NCBI GenBank assembly: GCA_021372715.1
Contig: JAJFTX010000033.1
Location: 1 to 52,592 of the forward strand
DNA length: 52,592 nucleotides
Direction of reading: 5' to 3'
Source of the DNA: Methanobacterium sp.
GTDB taxonomy: Archaea > Methanobacteriota > Methanobacteria > Methanobacteriales > Methanobacteriaceae
In this document: in pieces, positions 35,357-44,609 of the stretch
Position numbering within the stretch: position 1 is the first letter of the stretch
Layout of the letters: each line of letters opens with the position of its first letter
Notes under the pieces: generated by a model
What the model was told of the DNA's origin: nothing
The model's input: only the letters and a program-made list of their open reading frames with translations
The model's database searches: none
Position numbers and translations under genes: made by a program

Positions 35357-36586
35357 TTATTTGGTACTTAAACCAGACACGATAAGTGCACTGCCTACAG
35401 CTCCGATATACTGGGAGTACTCTGGTACGATTACTTCTATATTTCCCAGAGTTTTACTTACAGCATCCACTAGTCCTTCAATAAGAGATGTGCCTCCTAC
35501 TTGTATCAGAGGTTCTCGAACATCGATTTCCTGTAGTTGTTGTTCATATACCTGTTCTGCCACAGAATAACAGGCTGCAGATGCTACATCTTGTTTACTA
35601 CCTCCAGCGGCCAGTGAAGTAACCAGATCCTGTATACCAAACACGATGCAGTAACTGTTTAAAAGTGCATTCTTATGATTTCCTTTTAAAGCCAGAGGAC
35701 CTAATTCACTGATATCAACTCCCAATCTACGGGATGTTATCTCCAGGAATCTACCGGATGCTCCAGCGCAGATTCCACCCATGGTGAAATTATCCGGTAT
35801 TCCATCGTTTACGGTGATAACCTTGTTATCCATTCCCCCTATATCCAGGACAGTGGCTTCGCCTTTCTGATGATCGGCTAGATAAACCGCACCTTTAGAG
35901 TTGACACTGAGCTCTTCCTGTACCAGATCAGCGTTTAAATATTTTCCAATAGTCAATCTACCGTATCCAGTGACTCCTATACCCTCAATATCAGATTGTT
36001 TATAACCAGTACCCTCCAAAGCATCTTTTGTTCCTACTTTAGCATTTTCAATAACATCTGTGGTTGGTAACCATCCAGTACCTATGATTTTGTTGTCTTC
36101 CATGAGCACCACCTTGGTGGTGGTAGAACCAGAATCTATACCCAGAGTTAGGCCTTCCTGTTTCTCCCGGGCCAATAGACTTTTACGCGCCACTATAGTG
36201 GATAATGCCTCCATCCTGATAAATAATTCATCTGCTTTGGTTCTCTCAGTAAAAGAATAGGTAACCACAGGTAATTTGGTATTTTGCTGGATGAAACGAC
36301 GCAGTTCATTCCTTAAAAGAGCACCTTCCGCACATCTGAAACAGGTTGCTATAAAAACTGCATCTGCATCGGCTTTACCTTCAACAATGGACATGGCTCG
36401 GGCTATCATTAATCTTATTCCGGAACTAGCCGCATTAAAACCGAATTTTCCATATGCTTCATCGATATAATCAAGATCAGCTTCTGGTATAACAATTTCA
36501 GCTCCAAAGGTTTCGGCTGCTCTTTCAATCTCTTTTTGAACACCGCTGTAATCTGTTCCACATGATATTTGGGCTATTTTAACCAT
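35357..36586 (-). CDS. mmp15: Methanogenesis marker protein 15 (ASKHA ATPase, BcrA/BadF family)
   Basis: A 409-residue protein. An N-terminal domain (about 1-140) precedes an ATPase domain of the 2-hydroxyacyl-CoA dehydratase activator type: phosphate 1 loop [12 protein letters not shown] at about 149-160, phosphate 2 loop [12 protein letters not shown], the cluster-binding cysteine in [13 protein letters not shown] and C in SYCIVF, and the adenosine motif [11 protein letters not shown]. Such activators use ATP to push an electron to very low potential. This fits the known need for ATP when Ni(II)-F430 of methyl-CoM reductase is reduced. The gene overlaps mmp5 by 8 bp. Confidence 0.9.
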   Translation of the reverse strand: MVKIAQISCGTDYSGVQKEIERAAETFGAEIVIPEADLDYIDEAYGKFGFNAASSGIRLMIARAMSIVEGKADADAVFIATCFRCAEGALLRNELRRFIQQNTKLPVVTYSFTERTKADELFIRMEALSTIVARKSLLAREKQEGLTLGIDSGSTTTKVVLMEDNKIIGTGWLPTTDVIENAKVGTKDALEGTGYKQSDIEGIGVTGYGRLTIGKYLNADLVQEELSVNSKGAVYLADHQKGEATVLDIGGMDNKVITVNDGIPDNFTMGGICAGASGRFLEITSRRLGVDISELGPLALKGNHKNALLNSYCIVFGIQDLVTSLAAGGSKQDVASAACYSVAEQVYEQQLQEIDVREPLIQVGGTSLIEGLVDAVSKTLGNIEVIVPEYSQYIGAVGSALIVSGLSTK

Positions 36587-37025
36587 TTTTCTCCTCCAAG
36601 CTGTCTAAAAATTCGTTGATCTTATTCACCATTTCTATGGTTTCTTCCTTGCTGGTGGGATATTTTAATTCCAGTACAGGTATGTTCCTTTTACGTATGT
36701 TGAACATGCAAAGTTCGTTGGTCCGGGCACATCCAATGCATCCGAAACCGAAGGGTGCATCTTCCATTATCATAGCTGCATCAGCTTCTTCAATTAAAGG
36801 ACCGAATATGGACATTCTACCCCTTACACCAGAGGGTACTTCTATTGCTGCATATTTCAATCCCTTTATTGGATCTTCTTCTGTTATATTGAGAGGTGGG
36901 GAATCTATTTCTGATGATGTTACTTTTTTTCTGATTTCACTCTGAAGTACCAGGGGCTCATGTCCCTTTCTTTCCACTAAATCCGCTAAAATAAGAGAGT
37001 TGGGAGGAAATATCGCTATTTTCAA
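36579..37025 (-). CDS. mmp5: Methanogenesis marker protein 5
   Basis: A 148-residue protein with the sequence features of methanogenesis marker 5: [20 protein letters not shown] at the start and the cysteine-rich [20 protein letters not shown] at about 108-128, where C115, C118 and C125 could be cluster ligands. Marker 5 is a subunit of the methyl-CoM reductase activation complex described in Methanococcus. It overlaps DUF2111 by 4 bp at one end and mmp15 by 8 bp at the other, so translation is coupled across three genes. Confidence 0.88.
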   Translation of the reverse strand: MKIAIFPPNSLILADLVERKGHEPLVLQSEIRKKVTSSEIDSPPLNITEEDPIKGLKYAAIEVPSGVRGRMSIFGPLIEEADAAMIMEDAPFGFGCIGCARTNELCMFNIRKRNIPVLELKYPTSKEETIEMVNKINEFLDSLEEKNG

Positions 37026-37393
37026 GGCAATTCCTCCTCTTTTTCTTTTTGTGGTCTTTTAGTTATCTCCATTATATCGCTGTAAATTCCCTGAGTAATA
37101 TCCACCACCCCTATGGCCGCTATGACCTCATTTTCCTCAATCAAGGGGACCACTACCACAGGTATTCCCTTATATGGTCCGGTTTCAGGTATTTCTCCAG
37201 TTTTTTCCCCTTGTTGTAATACTTTCTCCAGAACAGGTCCGGTATAATCAAAGTCCAACACCTGCCCCTCTTCGATTCGTATGCCCCTAGAATTTTTAGT
37301 GCGCATGGTCAGGGGAAGTCCATTTAATAGTTGATGTATGGTTATGGCCAGAGGTTCTATTTCTTTTCCAGTTGAAGAAGCGGTTAATTCCAT
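37022..37393 (-). CDS. DUF2111 domain protein
   Basis: A 123-residue soluble protein matching DUF2111, a family restricted to methanogens. The [20 protein letters not shown] opening and [23 protein letters not shown] core resemble a small sensory (GAF/PAS-like) alpha/beta fold. ATG 37393 is used because GGAGTG lies 5 nt upstream; the frame extends further upstream to 37438, but that adds a basic, tryptophan-containing tail with no ribosome site. It sits between mmp6 and mmp5, hinting at a role with them, but none is proven. Confidence 0.75.
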   Translation of the reverse strand: MELTASSTGKEIEPLAITIHQLLNGLPLTMRTKNSRGIRIEEGQVLDFDYTGPVLEKVLQQGEKTGEIPETGPYKGIPVVVVPLIEENEVIAAIGVVDITQGIYSDIMEITKRPQKEKEEELP

Positions 37394-37470
37394 TTTAACA
37401 CTCCATATCCATTTTTTTGTTTTTTTAATGATATTCACAATAAATATTTTGAATGAAGATTTTATACGTT

Positions 37471-37920
37471 TTATTTACATTCTTCTGCTATTTTCCTAAA
37501 TTCATCGGGACTTATCTTTTTACATTCCTTAACTTTAACTTTTTGGGGATTTTTAAGAGCTTTACTGACATCATCTAGCAATTCGAATTCTTTCTCTAGC
37601 TGGTGGAAACCCTCCCGGGCTCCTCCCCTTTTAGCACGACATCTTCTGGGATCTCCTGGTGGAAATCCTCGATCTTTGGTGAATATATTATACTCATCAA
37701 CTTTTCTGATATCCTGAACAGCTTTTTCAACGGCATCCTTATCTCCGCCGATAACTGCGCCATAACAGGTTGATTTGATGGTTAATGGAAGTTCCATCAT
37801 ATGTAATTTTCTAACCAGTTCAGTTTGACTGATATTTGCTGAAGGGCCCAGAATGATCATCCTGGTTATCTGATCGTCTGGATTTTTTTCAGTAACTTCC
37901 GGGTTTTTTGGTGGTAACAT
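37471..37920 (-). CDS. mmp6: Methanogenesis marker protein 6
   Basis: A 149-residue protein. [38 protein letters not shown] and the basic [19 protein letters not shown] stretch at about 95-113 match methanogenesis marker 6. The protein is a component of the methyl-CoM reductase activation complex in Methanococcus. It starts within the 3' end of mmp3 (32-bp overlap, other frame), so the two are read from one mRNA. A gap of 77 bp separates it from DUF2111. Confidence 0.88.
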   Translation of the reverse strand: MLPPKNPEVTEKNPDDQITRMIILGPSANISQTELVRKLHMMELPLTIKSTCYGAVIGGDKDAVEKAVQDIRKVDEYNIFTKDRGFPPGDPRRCRAKRGGAREGFHQLEKEFELLDDVSKALKNPQKVKVKECKKISPDEFRKIAEECK

Positions 37921-39445
37921 AAACCGTTTCTCCCTCCTTGAATTTTTCCAGGTTTTCCAGCCCTTTAACTATCTTGGCGAATATGTTTGTTGATTTAAAG
38001 GGTTCTCCTGTAGGGCCGAATTCCATATTATCCTCAAATCGCACCCCAAATATTCCGATATTCCTCTTTGACATGTTGGTTAATCCAATTTCACCTGCTA
38101 GTACCTTATTTTGTGGGGTATTCTCCGGTATCAGTCCTTTGGAGTCCCGGGCACTACCCTGGAACATCATAACATTGGTACCTGGAAAGGCGAAATGAAT
38201 TTTAAGAGTTCCGACTGGTGAATTCAGAAGACCTGTGGTCTTTCTAAAGTACCAGGAAGAACGTGGTGCGGTTTTATCATTTATTTCAATATAAATAAGC
38301 TTTTTTTCATCAATTCCTAGGGTTTTAACCTGTTTCTCTTTGATTATATCCATGGTGTAACGTGGTTTCTGCACTACCACCACAGCGTCATCATCGGTGT
38401 TTCCTTCTCTTATCTGCTTTATATCATCGCCTAATAATTCTGCAACTTCTTTTTGAGTATGAGCTAGTGTCATTATCCGGTGAGGTTCAGTTTTAAACGT
38501 AACCAGATCATCTTCACGGGCTATGTCCAGTAGCTGCATTCCTTGACTAACCATACCCACCAACGAATGTGAAGGAGTAGATACCCTGTCTTCCCGGTAT
38601 ATGTATATCCTTCCAATTCCTTTACCAGCATTTCGGAGGGTTATAGTTCCCCTTTTCCTTTGTTCAATATGTTCTGGGGGAGTTTCCAGTCCCTGTAATC
38701 CGTAGAAACCCAGGAAAGAATCTGATTCATAATCTATATGAATTTTATCCTCTCCAGATAGGGCGAAAAAGTGTTCGGCTGATTGTGGCGATTTATCCGA
38801 CATATTAACCTGGACATAGGTGAATATTTCGTTTCCATGAGATATTTCAGTGTCCAAATTGGTTATAGCGGCGCTTTTAACTATGCTTTTTCTTTCTATA
38901 ACTGGTTTGATTTCTTTTATTGAATCTTGCGGTTCTAATTTCATTACCGTTCTCTTTCCACCCACCACATTGGCAAAGACACCGTTTTGATTGTTTTTAT
39001 TTTCTGGGACTCCGTACACTGCCCGGTGTTTATCTGTGCTGAATATTATATGGGTGGCTTCTGAGGTGAATCCTGAAAGAGAGATGATTACATCCCATCT
39101 TTGGTACTGATGTTCATCATGGGTTGGTTCCAGGCTGGTTTTTATAGGACCTACTGCCACATCTGTAGAGGTGGTCCATCGAATATTTAAGCCTTCAAAA
39201 TCATGATATCTTTCTTTCCAGGTTCTAATTATTTTTTTAGGAGCATCAGGCAGAAGTTCAATGATTATACTTCCCTTGGTTGTTTTTAATTTGTATTTGT
39301 TTACGTATCTCTCCACTTCTTCTTTACCTTTGATAACACCCAATACACATCCTTTTATATAAGGCGCTCCCGATGCCTCTATGGCGTCTTTTATAGTGGA
39401 ACCCTCAGGAAGTTCTATTTTCTCCCCATTTATATTCACCTGCAT
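37889..39445 (-). CDS. mmp3: Methanogenesis marker protein 3
   Basis: A 518-residue protein. The N-terminal segment ([24 protein letters not shown]) resembles a ubiquitin-like or ThiS-like fold, followed by a long beta-rich body. Two cyclophilin/peptidyl-prolyl-isomerase-like stretches (for example [24 protein letters not shown] near 427-450) are recognisable as in marker 3. It belongs to the methyl-CoM reductase activation complex. It leads the tight mmp3-mmp6-DUF2111-mmp5-mmp15-mmp17-nifB run; mmp2 ends 124 bp upstream. Confidence 0.88.
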   Translation of the reverse strand: MQVNINGEKIELPEGSTIKDAIEASGAPYIKGCVLGVIKGKEEVERYVNKYKLKTTKGSIIIELLPDAPKKIIRTWKERYHDFEGLNIRWTTSTDVAVGPIKTSLEPTHDEHQYQRWDVIISLSGFTSEATHIIFSTDKHRAVYGVPENKNNQNGVFANVVGGKRTVMKLEPQDSIKEIKPVIERKSIVKSAAITNLDTEISHGNEIFTYVQVNMSDKSPQSAEHFFALSGEDKIHIDYESDSFLGFYGLQGLETPPEHIEQRKRGTITLRNAGKGIGRIYIYREDRVSTPSHSLVGMVSQGMQLLDIAREDDLVTFKTEPHRIMTLAHTQKEVAELLGDDIKQIREGNTDDDAVVVVQKPRYTMDIIKEKQVKTLGIDEKKLIYIEINDKTAPRSSWYFRKTTGLLNSPVGTLKIHFAFPGTNVMMFQGSARDSKGLIPENTPQNKVLAGEIGLTNMSKRNIGIFGVRFEDNMEFGPTGEPFKSTNIFAKIVKGLENLEKFKEGETVYVTTKKPGSY

Positions 39446-39569
39446 GGAAAAAAACCTCTTATTTTTATGGAAAAATCAATGTTTGAGTTAATTATTAACT
39501 GTTTTTTATTATGATCAGTTGTGATATACATTTTATGATTTTAATCTGAAATTATGATCAGCAGTTTTT

Positions 39570-40553
39570 TTATATTTCCTCTTTAACCCCCATAATTCTG
39601 TCTTTATTAAAGTCAAAGAGAATTTCTTTCTGGTTTTGGTAGGATAGATAAAGTTTTTTCTCCTTTATGATCTCTCCTGCAACATTTGATGTGATTTTCA
39701 CTTCTTCTAAGAGATCTATACATTCATCAACATTTTTTTCATCTGCCGTTAATACGAAACCAGCACCAGGATAAAGTTTTAACCAATCATCCCAATTTAC
39801 ACTTTCATTTCGAGGAATTTTATCCAATTCAATTGACGCACCTACCCCGGAAGCTTCTAAGAGCATTCCCAAGGTTCCCAGGGTTCCGGGGTTGCTTATA
39901 TCCCTCCCAGCGGTTACTATGTGCTTTCGGGCAATCCGATTCATAACTGCTATCTGGTCCTGAACCAGTTTTCTGCTCTTAAAGGTGGTTGTATCCCAGT
40001 TCAATGAGAATTTTTCATGTTGTTTCCCATCCAGATCCAGGGCTACAATTACCCGATCGCCTACTTGGGCGCCCCCACTAGTTATTACATCATCTTTACC
40101 CACTATACCAGTAATTGAAACATCCAGGGAATTATAAGGTGTATCCGGATGCAGATGGCCCCCTACCATAGGTACTCCAAATTTCAAAACACCCTCGTTT
40201 ATACCGTTCATAATCTCCTTACAGACTTTAGGATTTTGGGTAGATAAAACATTAGTCATTCCCATTGGTACACCACCCATAGCGGCGATATCGTTAACAT
40301 TTACAAGGACTGAGCAATATCCTGCCCACCAGGGATCAGCTTCCATTAATTTACCCCACATTCCATCGGCTGCCAGCAGTATCAGTTGCTGATTACCGAT
40401 ATCAATGGCGGATGCATCATCCCCAAAACCTAAAACAGTTTTACCAGCGACATTGTAACTATCTTTCAGTAGGCTGGTAACATCTTTTATCATATTCTTT
40501 CGTTTTATTCCTTCAAAATTCCGGATAGAATTAATAAGTTCTTTTAGATCCAA
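39570..40553 (-). CDS. mmp2: Methanogenesis marker protein 2 (AIR synthase-like)
   Basis: A 327-residue protein of the PurM/AIR synthase superfamily. [24 protein letters not shown] gives the metal/ATP aspartates, [20 protein letters not shown] the typical dimer-helix segment, and [19 protein letters not shown] the later glycine-rich block; [14 protein letters not shown] completes the family pattern. It matches methanogenesis marker 2. Relatives (PurM, ThiL, SelD, HypE) all use ATP to activate a carbonyl or amide. The substrate of marker 2 is not known. It lies between DUF2117 and mmp3. Confidence 0.88.
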   Translation of the reverse strand: MDLKELINSIRNFEGIKRKNMIKDVTSLLKDSYNVAGKTVLGFGDDASAIDIGNQQLILLAADGMWGKLMEADPWWAGYCSVLVNVNDIAAMGGVPMGMTNVLSTQNPKVCKEIMNGINEGVLKFGVPMVGGHLHPDTPYNSLDVSITGIVGKDDVITSGGAQVGDRVIVALDLDGKQHEKFSLNWDTTTFKSRKLVQDQIAVMNRIARKHIVTAGRDISNPGTLGTLGMLLEASGVGASIELDKIPRNESVNWDDWLKLYPGAGFVLTADEKNVDECIDLLEEVKITSNVAGEIIKEKKLYLSYQNQKEILFDFNKDRIMGVKEEI

Positions 40554-40628
40554 TGGAAAACCTCTGTTAATTTATTTAAAATGGAATTTTTTAATTAAAT
40601 ATGGTTTATTTAATTACTTTTACAGTTT

Positions 40629-41777
40629 TTAATGTATGATTTTGAAGCCTTGGCCTGTATTACTTATTATCTGTAACAATTCACTTTTAAAATTTTCGAT
40701 ATTTTCAATTTCTATGGTCTCTTTTCCTTTAAAACCCTCAAGAAAGATTTTTTCACCAATTATATCGTCCCATCCACTTTCTAACTCTACAATTATTGAT
40801 TTATTACTTTTAAAACCCTTTTCTACAACTTTATCTAAGTCTCCATCTGTTATTCCAAATATGGGAATGTTGAAACGATATAGAATATCTGCCGCTACCA
40901 ATGTGGTATCATCCCCCACTGTAACCACCAGGTCTGTATCTTTAAGTTTATAAATGTCCTCTGCCGCATGGCTTAGATAGGCTACTTTATATTTGGATTT
41001 ATTTTTTTCTGTATTTTCTGATTTAATTTCATCATCTTTAAATAAAGATTTCTTATCCATTATTCGAGGTTCTACCACTGCTTTTCTGAGTAGTCCTGTT
41101 TTTACCACGGCAGTATTTAGATCAATCACTCCCAGTTTATCTACTCCGTGTTTTTTAAGAATTCCACCTTTTATATCCGTGATAATTCCATTTTCAGCTA
41201 CTAGGATAACCTCAGAAGAGGTGGATCTTCCAACTACTATTCCATTGATGAAAATATTCTCTCGGGGTGATACACCTGCAATTTTGCGAAGAGTTATAAA
41301 ACCTTCCTGGCTTAGGCCGGTAATACCAATTATTTCGTCTTTTATCTGCTCACCAGTTAATAATTTCAGATTTAGTTCTTTAGCCATAAAATCTGCAAAT
41401 TCATTTAGATCAGGCAACCAGGATACCACAGTTCCGTCTAATTCACCGGGTCTTTCAATCTGAATGAGTGATGGGTTATGGCACTTTTTCTGCACTTTAT
41501 ATCCAAATGCATGTCCGGTTAAACTGGATTTTCCGTAGTTTAAGAGGAATATCACATCCATTCCTTCATCCATGAAAGTGTTTATGGATTGGCTGGGGAG
41601 GAGTTTGCGGCTGATGTCTATAGAATCCTCCATACACGCATCTATAACTGCGGTTCTGCCCATGGTACCCCCTAATCGGGCTTTTATATCACCATGGTTA
41701 GAAAGAATTTCCATAATTCGTTTGGCCCATCCTGAGTCCACTATACCAGGTCCATGTACGACTATTCCTATTTTCAT
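40629..41777 (-). CDS. DUF2117 domain protein
   Basis: A 382-residue protein I recognise as DUF2117, a methanogen family. The N-terminal [20 protein letters not shown], the middle [23 protein letters not shown] and the C-terminal [36 protein letters not shown] suggest two alpha/beta domains, the last nucleotide-binding-like. It precedes mmp2 by 75 bp on the same strand and so is probably the first gene of the marker block. Function unknown. Confidence 0.78.
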   Translation of the reverse strand: MKIGIVVHGPGIVDSGWAKRIMEILSNHGDIKARLGGTMGRTAVIDACMEDSIDISRKLLPSQSINTFMDEGMDVIFLLNYGKSSLTGHAFGYKVQKKCHNPSLIQIERPGELDGTVVSWLPDLNEFADFMAKELNLKLLTGEQIKDEIIGITGLSQEGFITLRKIAGVSPRENIFINGIVVGRSTSSEVILVAENGIITDIKGGILKKHGVDKLGVIDLNTAVVKTGLLRKAVVEPRIMDKKSLFKDDEIKSENTEKNKSKYKVAYLSHAAEDIYKLKDTDLVVTVGDDTTLVAADILYRFNIPIFGITDGDLDKVVEKGFKSNKSIIVELESGWDDIIGEKIFLEGFKGKETIEIENIENFKSELLQIISNTGQGFKIIH

Positions 41778-41829
41778 TTAATCAATCCAAATTATAATTA
41801 ATTTCTTAAAATTAACTTATCCTCTTAGT

Positions 41830-42333
41830 TCACTTTTTTTTTCGTTTTCTGGAAATTGGTGATCCGCATATTTCACATTCAGTTAATGAATAATCTGGGG
41901 AATATATTTTTTTACATCCTTTACAGAATTTAATCCATCCCACCACATCCTCGATACCCCGGGTTAAAACACTCTTAAATGGTATTTTCATTATTTTCAA
42001 AACGTTTTGGATGGAGTAATCATCGGTTACCACTGTAGGTGACATATCATCTTTTTGAAGAGTAAGTGCCAGGGCAATAACCTGTTTATCCACATCTGAT
42101 AGTCTTAAAATATCACCTGAACCGGTTATAACCTCTTCAACGTGATTTAGATCCTCTTTAGTGGGTTCTGTAATGGTTATATGCCCATCTTCCAGGGCAG
42201 ATTGCAAAAATATTTTAGATTTCAAATCCTTGATTTCCATTATAACCTGACTGGTAGTGAAATTAGGTAATTTTTTTGAAAAAAACCCTCCTATTATTCC
42301 CGAACTATCTAGTACATAGACCTGATTTGGCAT
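41830..42333 (-). CDS. nob1: Ribosome maturation endonuclease Nob1 (PIN domain plus zinc ribbon)
   Basis: A 167-residue protein. The N-terminal PIN domain begins VYVLDSSGIIGGFF with catalytic D9 and continues with SDVDKQVIALALTLQ and VVTDDYSIQNVL (D109/D110). The C-terminal zinc ribbon CKGC-x10-CEIC is followed by a basic tail (RKRKKK). Archaeal Nob1 cuts the 3' end of pre-16S rRNA. Its upstream side faces the candidate ncRNA region. The 52-bp gap to DUF2117 allows read-through into the marker block. Confidence 0.92.
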   Translation of the reverse strand: MPNQVYVLDSSGIIGGFFSKKLPNFTTSQVIMEIKDLKSKIFLQSALEDGHITITEPTKEDLNHVEEVITGSGDILRLSDVDKQVIALALTLQKDDMSPTVVTDDYSIQNVLKIMKIPFKSVLTRGIEDVVGWIKFCKGCKKIYSPDYSLTECEICGSPISRKRKKK

Positions 42334-42474
42334 ATTTTCAAAACCTTGTATATTCCATTAAAACTTTTTTAAAGACATTCCAAAGGCAATATCTTATGAA
42401 TTTAACCTATTAAATTTTAGTTTTTATATAATAAAGGCCTCTAATGTTTTTTATAAATTTAACCCAGTATGGTA

Positions 42475-42489
42475 CCAAAAATTTATATA
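42475..42489 (+). promoter_or_regulatory. BRE/TATA promoter of the candidate ncRNA
   Basis: CCAAAA at 42475-42480 followed by TTTATATA at 42482-42489 is one of the best matches to an archaeal BRE plus TATA element in the window. It predicts a plus-strand transcript start about 25 nt downstream of the TATA centre, at about 42511, which is right at the beginning of the stem described next. No coding frame starts there. Confidence 0.55.
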
Positions 42490-42510
42490 TAATAAAATAT
42501 TAATATATTA

Positions 42511-42600
42511 ATCGAGGGAAGGTGAATTAAGACTTCTTCTTATATGTTCGCAACGGAATTAACCGCCTCCGATTTGGACCATACACCTTCCTTCTAATTT
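42511..42600 (+). ncRNA. Candidate structured small RNA
   Basis: In the 493-bp gap between nob1 and moaB, GAGGGAAGGTG at 42514-42524 pairs over 11 bp (one G-U) with CACCTTCCTTC at 42584-42594, closing an interior of 59 nt. The interior is richer in G and C than its AT flanks and offers short helices such as CGG-AATTAA-CCG. A promoter is correctly placed for a start at about 42511, and T5 tracts follow at about 42615 and 42630. There is no coding frame of note. It does not fit tRNA, 5S, RNase P, SRP or a C/D box guide. The rest of the gap holds only AT-rich sequence and the moaB leader. Confidence 0.5.
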
Positions 42601-42832
42601 ATAACCTCAAATAACTTTTTATAATTCTTTTTGAATCTAAGTAAATATTTGATTAAAAGCTACATTTATTTTTAAACTAATCTAATAAATAATCACTATA
42701 AAATAAATTTACAAATATACTCTAATATCAATCAGTATTAAGTAAAATATCCCAACCATTTTAAGTTTAATTAATACATCATATGAGTAATTTTTCATAA
42801 ACAGTGAATAATGTTCCCCATTAGGTGTGGTT

Positions 42833-43354
42833 ATGAAAAGCAAAAGCATGGAAGAACATAAACGAAAATCACCATTAAAGGTTAAAATTGGAGTTATAAC
42901 ATTAAGTGACTCCAGATATAACGATAAATCCACAACAAATGCACCTGATATTTCAGGTAAGATTATAATGGAATCAGTGAAAGACCATGAATTAGTTCAT
43001 TATAATATAATACCTGATGATTCTAAGCATTTATTAAATGCTGTTAACGACTTAATCCAAGATAAAAAGGCCGAGGTCATAATAACAACTGGAGGTACAG
43101 GTATAGGAGAAAGGGACATAACCATAGAAACCCTTAAACCCCTCTATGAAAAGGAACTGGATGGATTCGGAGAAATATTCAGATACGAAACCTATAAAGA
43201 ACTGGGAACTGGAGCAATATTAAGCAGGGCCACAGCAGGAGTATATAAAAAAGCCATCCTAATCTCAATGCCAGGATCACCAAACGCAGTTAAATTAGGG
43301 CTTAAAATAATTTTACCAGAACTGGGACATCTGGTTAAACACTTAAAAGAATAA
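42833..43354 (+). CDS. moaB: Molybdenum cofactor biosynthesis protein MoaB/MogA family
   Basis: A 173-residue protein with the MoaB/MogA fold: [20 protein letters not shown], the [18 protein letters not shown] loop that binds molybdopterin, and the [13 protein letters not shown] motif. It adenylylates molybdopterin before metal insertion. Methanogens need the cofactor for formylmethanofuran dehydrogenase (Mo or W). ATG 42833 has AGGTG 5 nt upstream; the in-frame GTG 42827 overlaps this site. The gene is monocistronic on this strand. Confidence 0.93.
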   Translation: MKSKSMEEHKRKSPLKVKIGVITLSDSRYNDKSTTNAPDISGKIIMESVKDHELVHYNIIPDDSKHLLNAVNDLIQDKKAEVIITTGGTGIGERDITIETLKPLYEKELDGFGEIFRYETYKELGTGAILSRATAGVYKKAILISMPGSPNAVKLGLKIILPELGHLVKHLKE

Positions 43355-43453
43355 GTCCTGTGTTTTAAAATGAATCAAAAATATTTCTAATACAATAATG
43401 AAAAAAATAAATCAACTAAATGAAATATAAATCAGCTTAAGATTATCGCTAAT

Positions 43454-43981
43454 CTACTGTAAATCTTTTACCGATACCAGTGGTTCTAGAATGATTCCTT
43501 TTTCTTCTAGATTTTCCAATGCTCCTTCAGCACGATCAACCACTACAAAGGCCCTGATTACTTTTCCACCATTATACTGGATGGCTTTTATGGCATCGCT
43601 CAGTGAATCGCCAGTGGTAGTTACATCTTCCACGACCACCACCTGGTCTTCTTCATTTAGATCGCCTTCTATTAGCTGGGAGGTTCCATAATCCTTTTTT
43701 GACTTTCTAATCATTAGCATGGGTATTCCAGTATTTAGTGAAACTGCCGTTACTAGGGGTATGGCTCCTAATGCTGGTCCGGCGATTTTATCAACATTAC
43801 TTTTATCTATACTTTCTGCTATCAATTCTGCTGCTTCTTGAAGAATTATGGGGTTGGTTATGGCTCTTTTCATATCCACATAGTAATCGCTCTTTCTACC
43901 TGATGATAGGGTGAATTTTCCGAATTTGATCACTTCATTCTCTTTTAAAAGTTTAATTAGATATTCATTATTTTTATTCAT
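43454..43981 (-). CDS. pyrE: Orotate phosphoribosyltransferase
   Basis: A 175-residue type I phosphoribosyltransferase. The PRPP-binding motif is [14 protein letters not shown] at about 113-126, preceded by [21 protein letters not shown] and [19 protein letters not shown]. It makes orotidine 5'-monophosphate in pyrimidine synthesis. AGGGAT lies 7 nt before the ATG. The small zinc-finger gene stops 8 bp upstream on the same strand, indicating one transcript. Confidence 0.94.
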   Translation of the reverse strand: MNKNNEYLIKLLKENEVIKFGKFTLSSGRKSDYYVDMKRAITNPIILQEAAELIAESIDKSNVDKIAGPALGAIPLVTAVSLNTGIPMLMIRKSKKDYGTSQLIEGDLNEEDQVVVVEDVTTTGDSLSDAIKAIQYNGGKVIRAFVVVDRAEGALENLEEKGIILEPLVSVKDLQ

Positions 43982-43989
43982 TATTATCC

Positions 43990-44139
43990 CTATTTTTCAA
44001 ATTTAAGACCAGATTTACAGGATTTACATATTCTTTTCTGTGGTAGGTAGCAGTTTATACAGAAGGATCCACCACACAGTGAACAGGTGTACATCTTACC
44101 AGTTCGCCCACAACTGGCGCATATGCCAGTTACCTCCAT
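43990..44139 (-). CDS. Small zinc-finger protein upstream of pyrE
   Basis: A 49-residue protein, too short for usual length cut-offs. It has eight cysteines in four C-x2-C pairs: C7/C10, C19/C22, C27/C30 and C38/C41, enough for two zinc sites, in a treble-clef or HIT/B-box-like arrangement ([20 protein letters not shown]). GGTG lies 6 nt before the ATG, and the stop is 8 bp before the pyrE start, so it is very likely translated with pyrE. It could bind nucleic acid or protein; no function is known to me. Confidence 0.75.
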   Translation of the reverse strand: MEVTGICASCGRTGKMYTCSLCGGSFCINCYLPQKRICKSCKSGLKFEK

Positions 44140-44211
44140 AAAAAACACCGATATATGGTTAATAAATTATTTTCAAAAATTAAATTATTTTTCCTAAGTT
44201 TGATCATATTT

Positions 44212-44454
44212 TTAGATGGCGTACTCCATTTCATTTTCCAAGAGTATTTTATCTCCAATCTGTTTTACTCTATCAATGGGAATTACAATATCACTATTGG
44301 AAAGTCCCAGGCTTTCTGATATACCGCCTTTTCCTATAATAAATGCTTCCATTTCATTGGTCTCTGCATTAACCTGTACATCCTTAACTTTTCCTATGAT
44401 CATGGCTGAGCTGTCTAAAACTTCTTTACCTATTATATCTTCCATTATTCTCAA
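44212..44454 (-). CDS. PRC-barrel domain protein
   Basis: An 80-residue protein formed by one PRC-barrel: IGKEVLDSSAMIIGKVKDVQV, then the MEAFIIGKGG strand and DIVIPIDRVKQIGDKILL. PRC-barrels occur in RimM and photosynthetic reaction centre H subunits, and stand-alone archaeal forms may have RNA- or cell-division-related roles. TTG 44454 is taken as start because AGGGTG sits 6 nt upstream; ATG 44445 and ATG 44475 are alternatives. Confidence 0.82.
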   Translation of the reverse strand: MRIMEDIIGKEVLDSSAMIIGKVKDVQVNAETNEMEAFIIGKGGISESLGLSNSDIVIPIDRVKQIGDKILLENEMEYAI

Positions 44455-44609
44455 ATTTATCACCCTATAAATCAATCTTTTTCATGTTATTTTTTATTTT
44501 AAGAATTATAATTAGTTTTCTACATACTTAAATCTTAACTGGATCTACAATAGGAGAGAAAAAATAGCCTGATAATTTTTTAAAAAAAGAAAGAAGATTT
44601 AGGAAGTCT

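Noticed and set aside
40993..41463. A 156-codon plus-strand frame
   Set aside because: It is the antisense shadow of the DUF2117 gene with Ser/Pro/Ile-rich composition and no ribosome site.
42511..42600. A tRNA or tRNA-like gene
   Set aside because: The closing stem is too long at 11 bp, no anticodon arm or T-loop consensus is found, and the interior does not make a cloverleaf.
42580..42600. Short minus-strand peptide starting at an ATG after AGGTGT
   Set aside because: It encodes only seven residues before a stop, and promoter and stem point to the plus strand.
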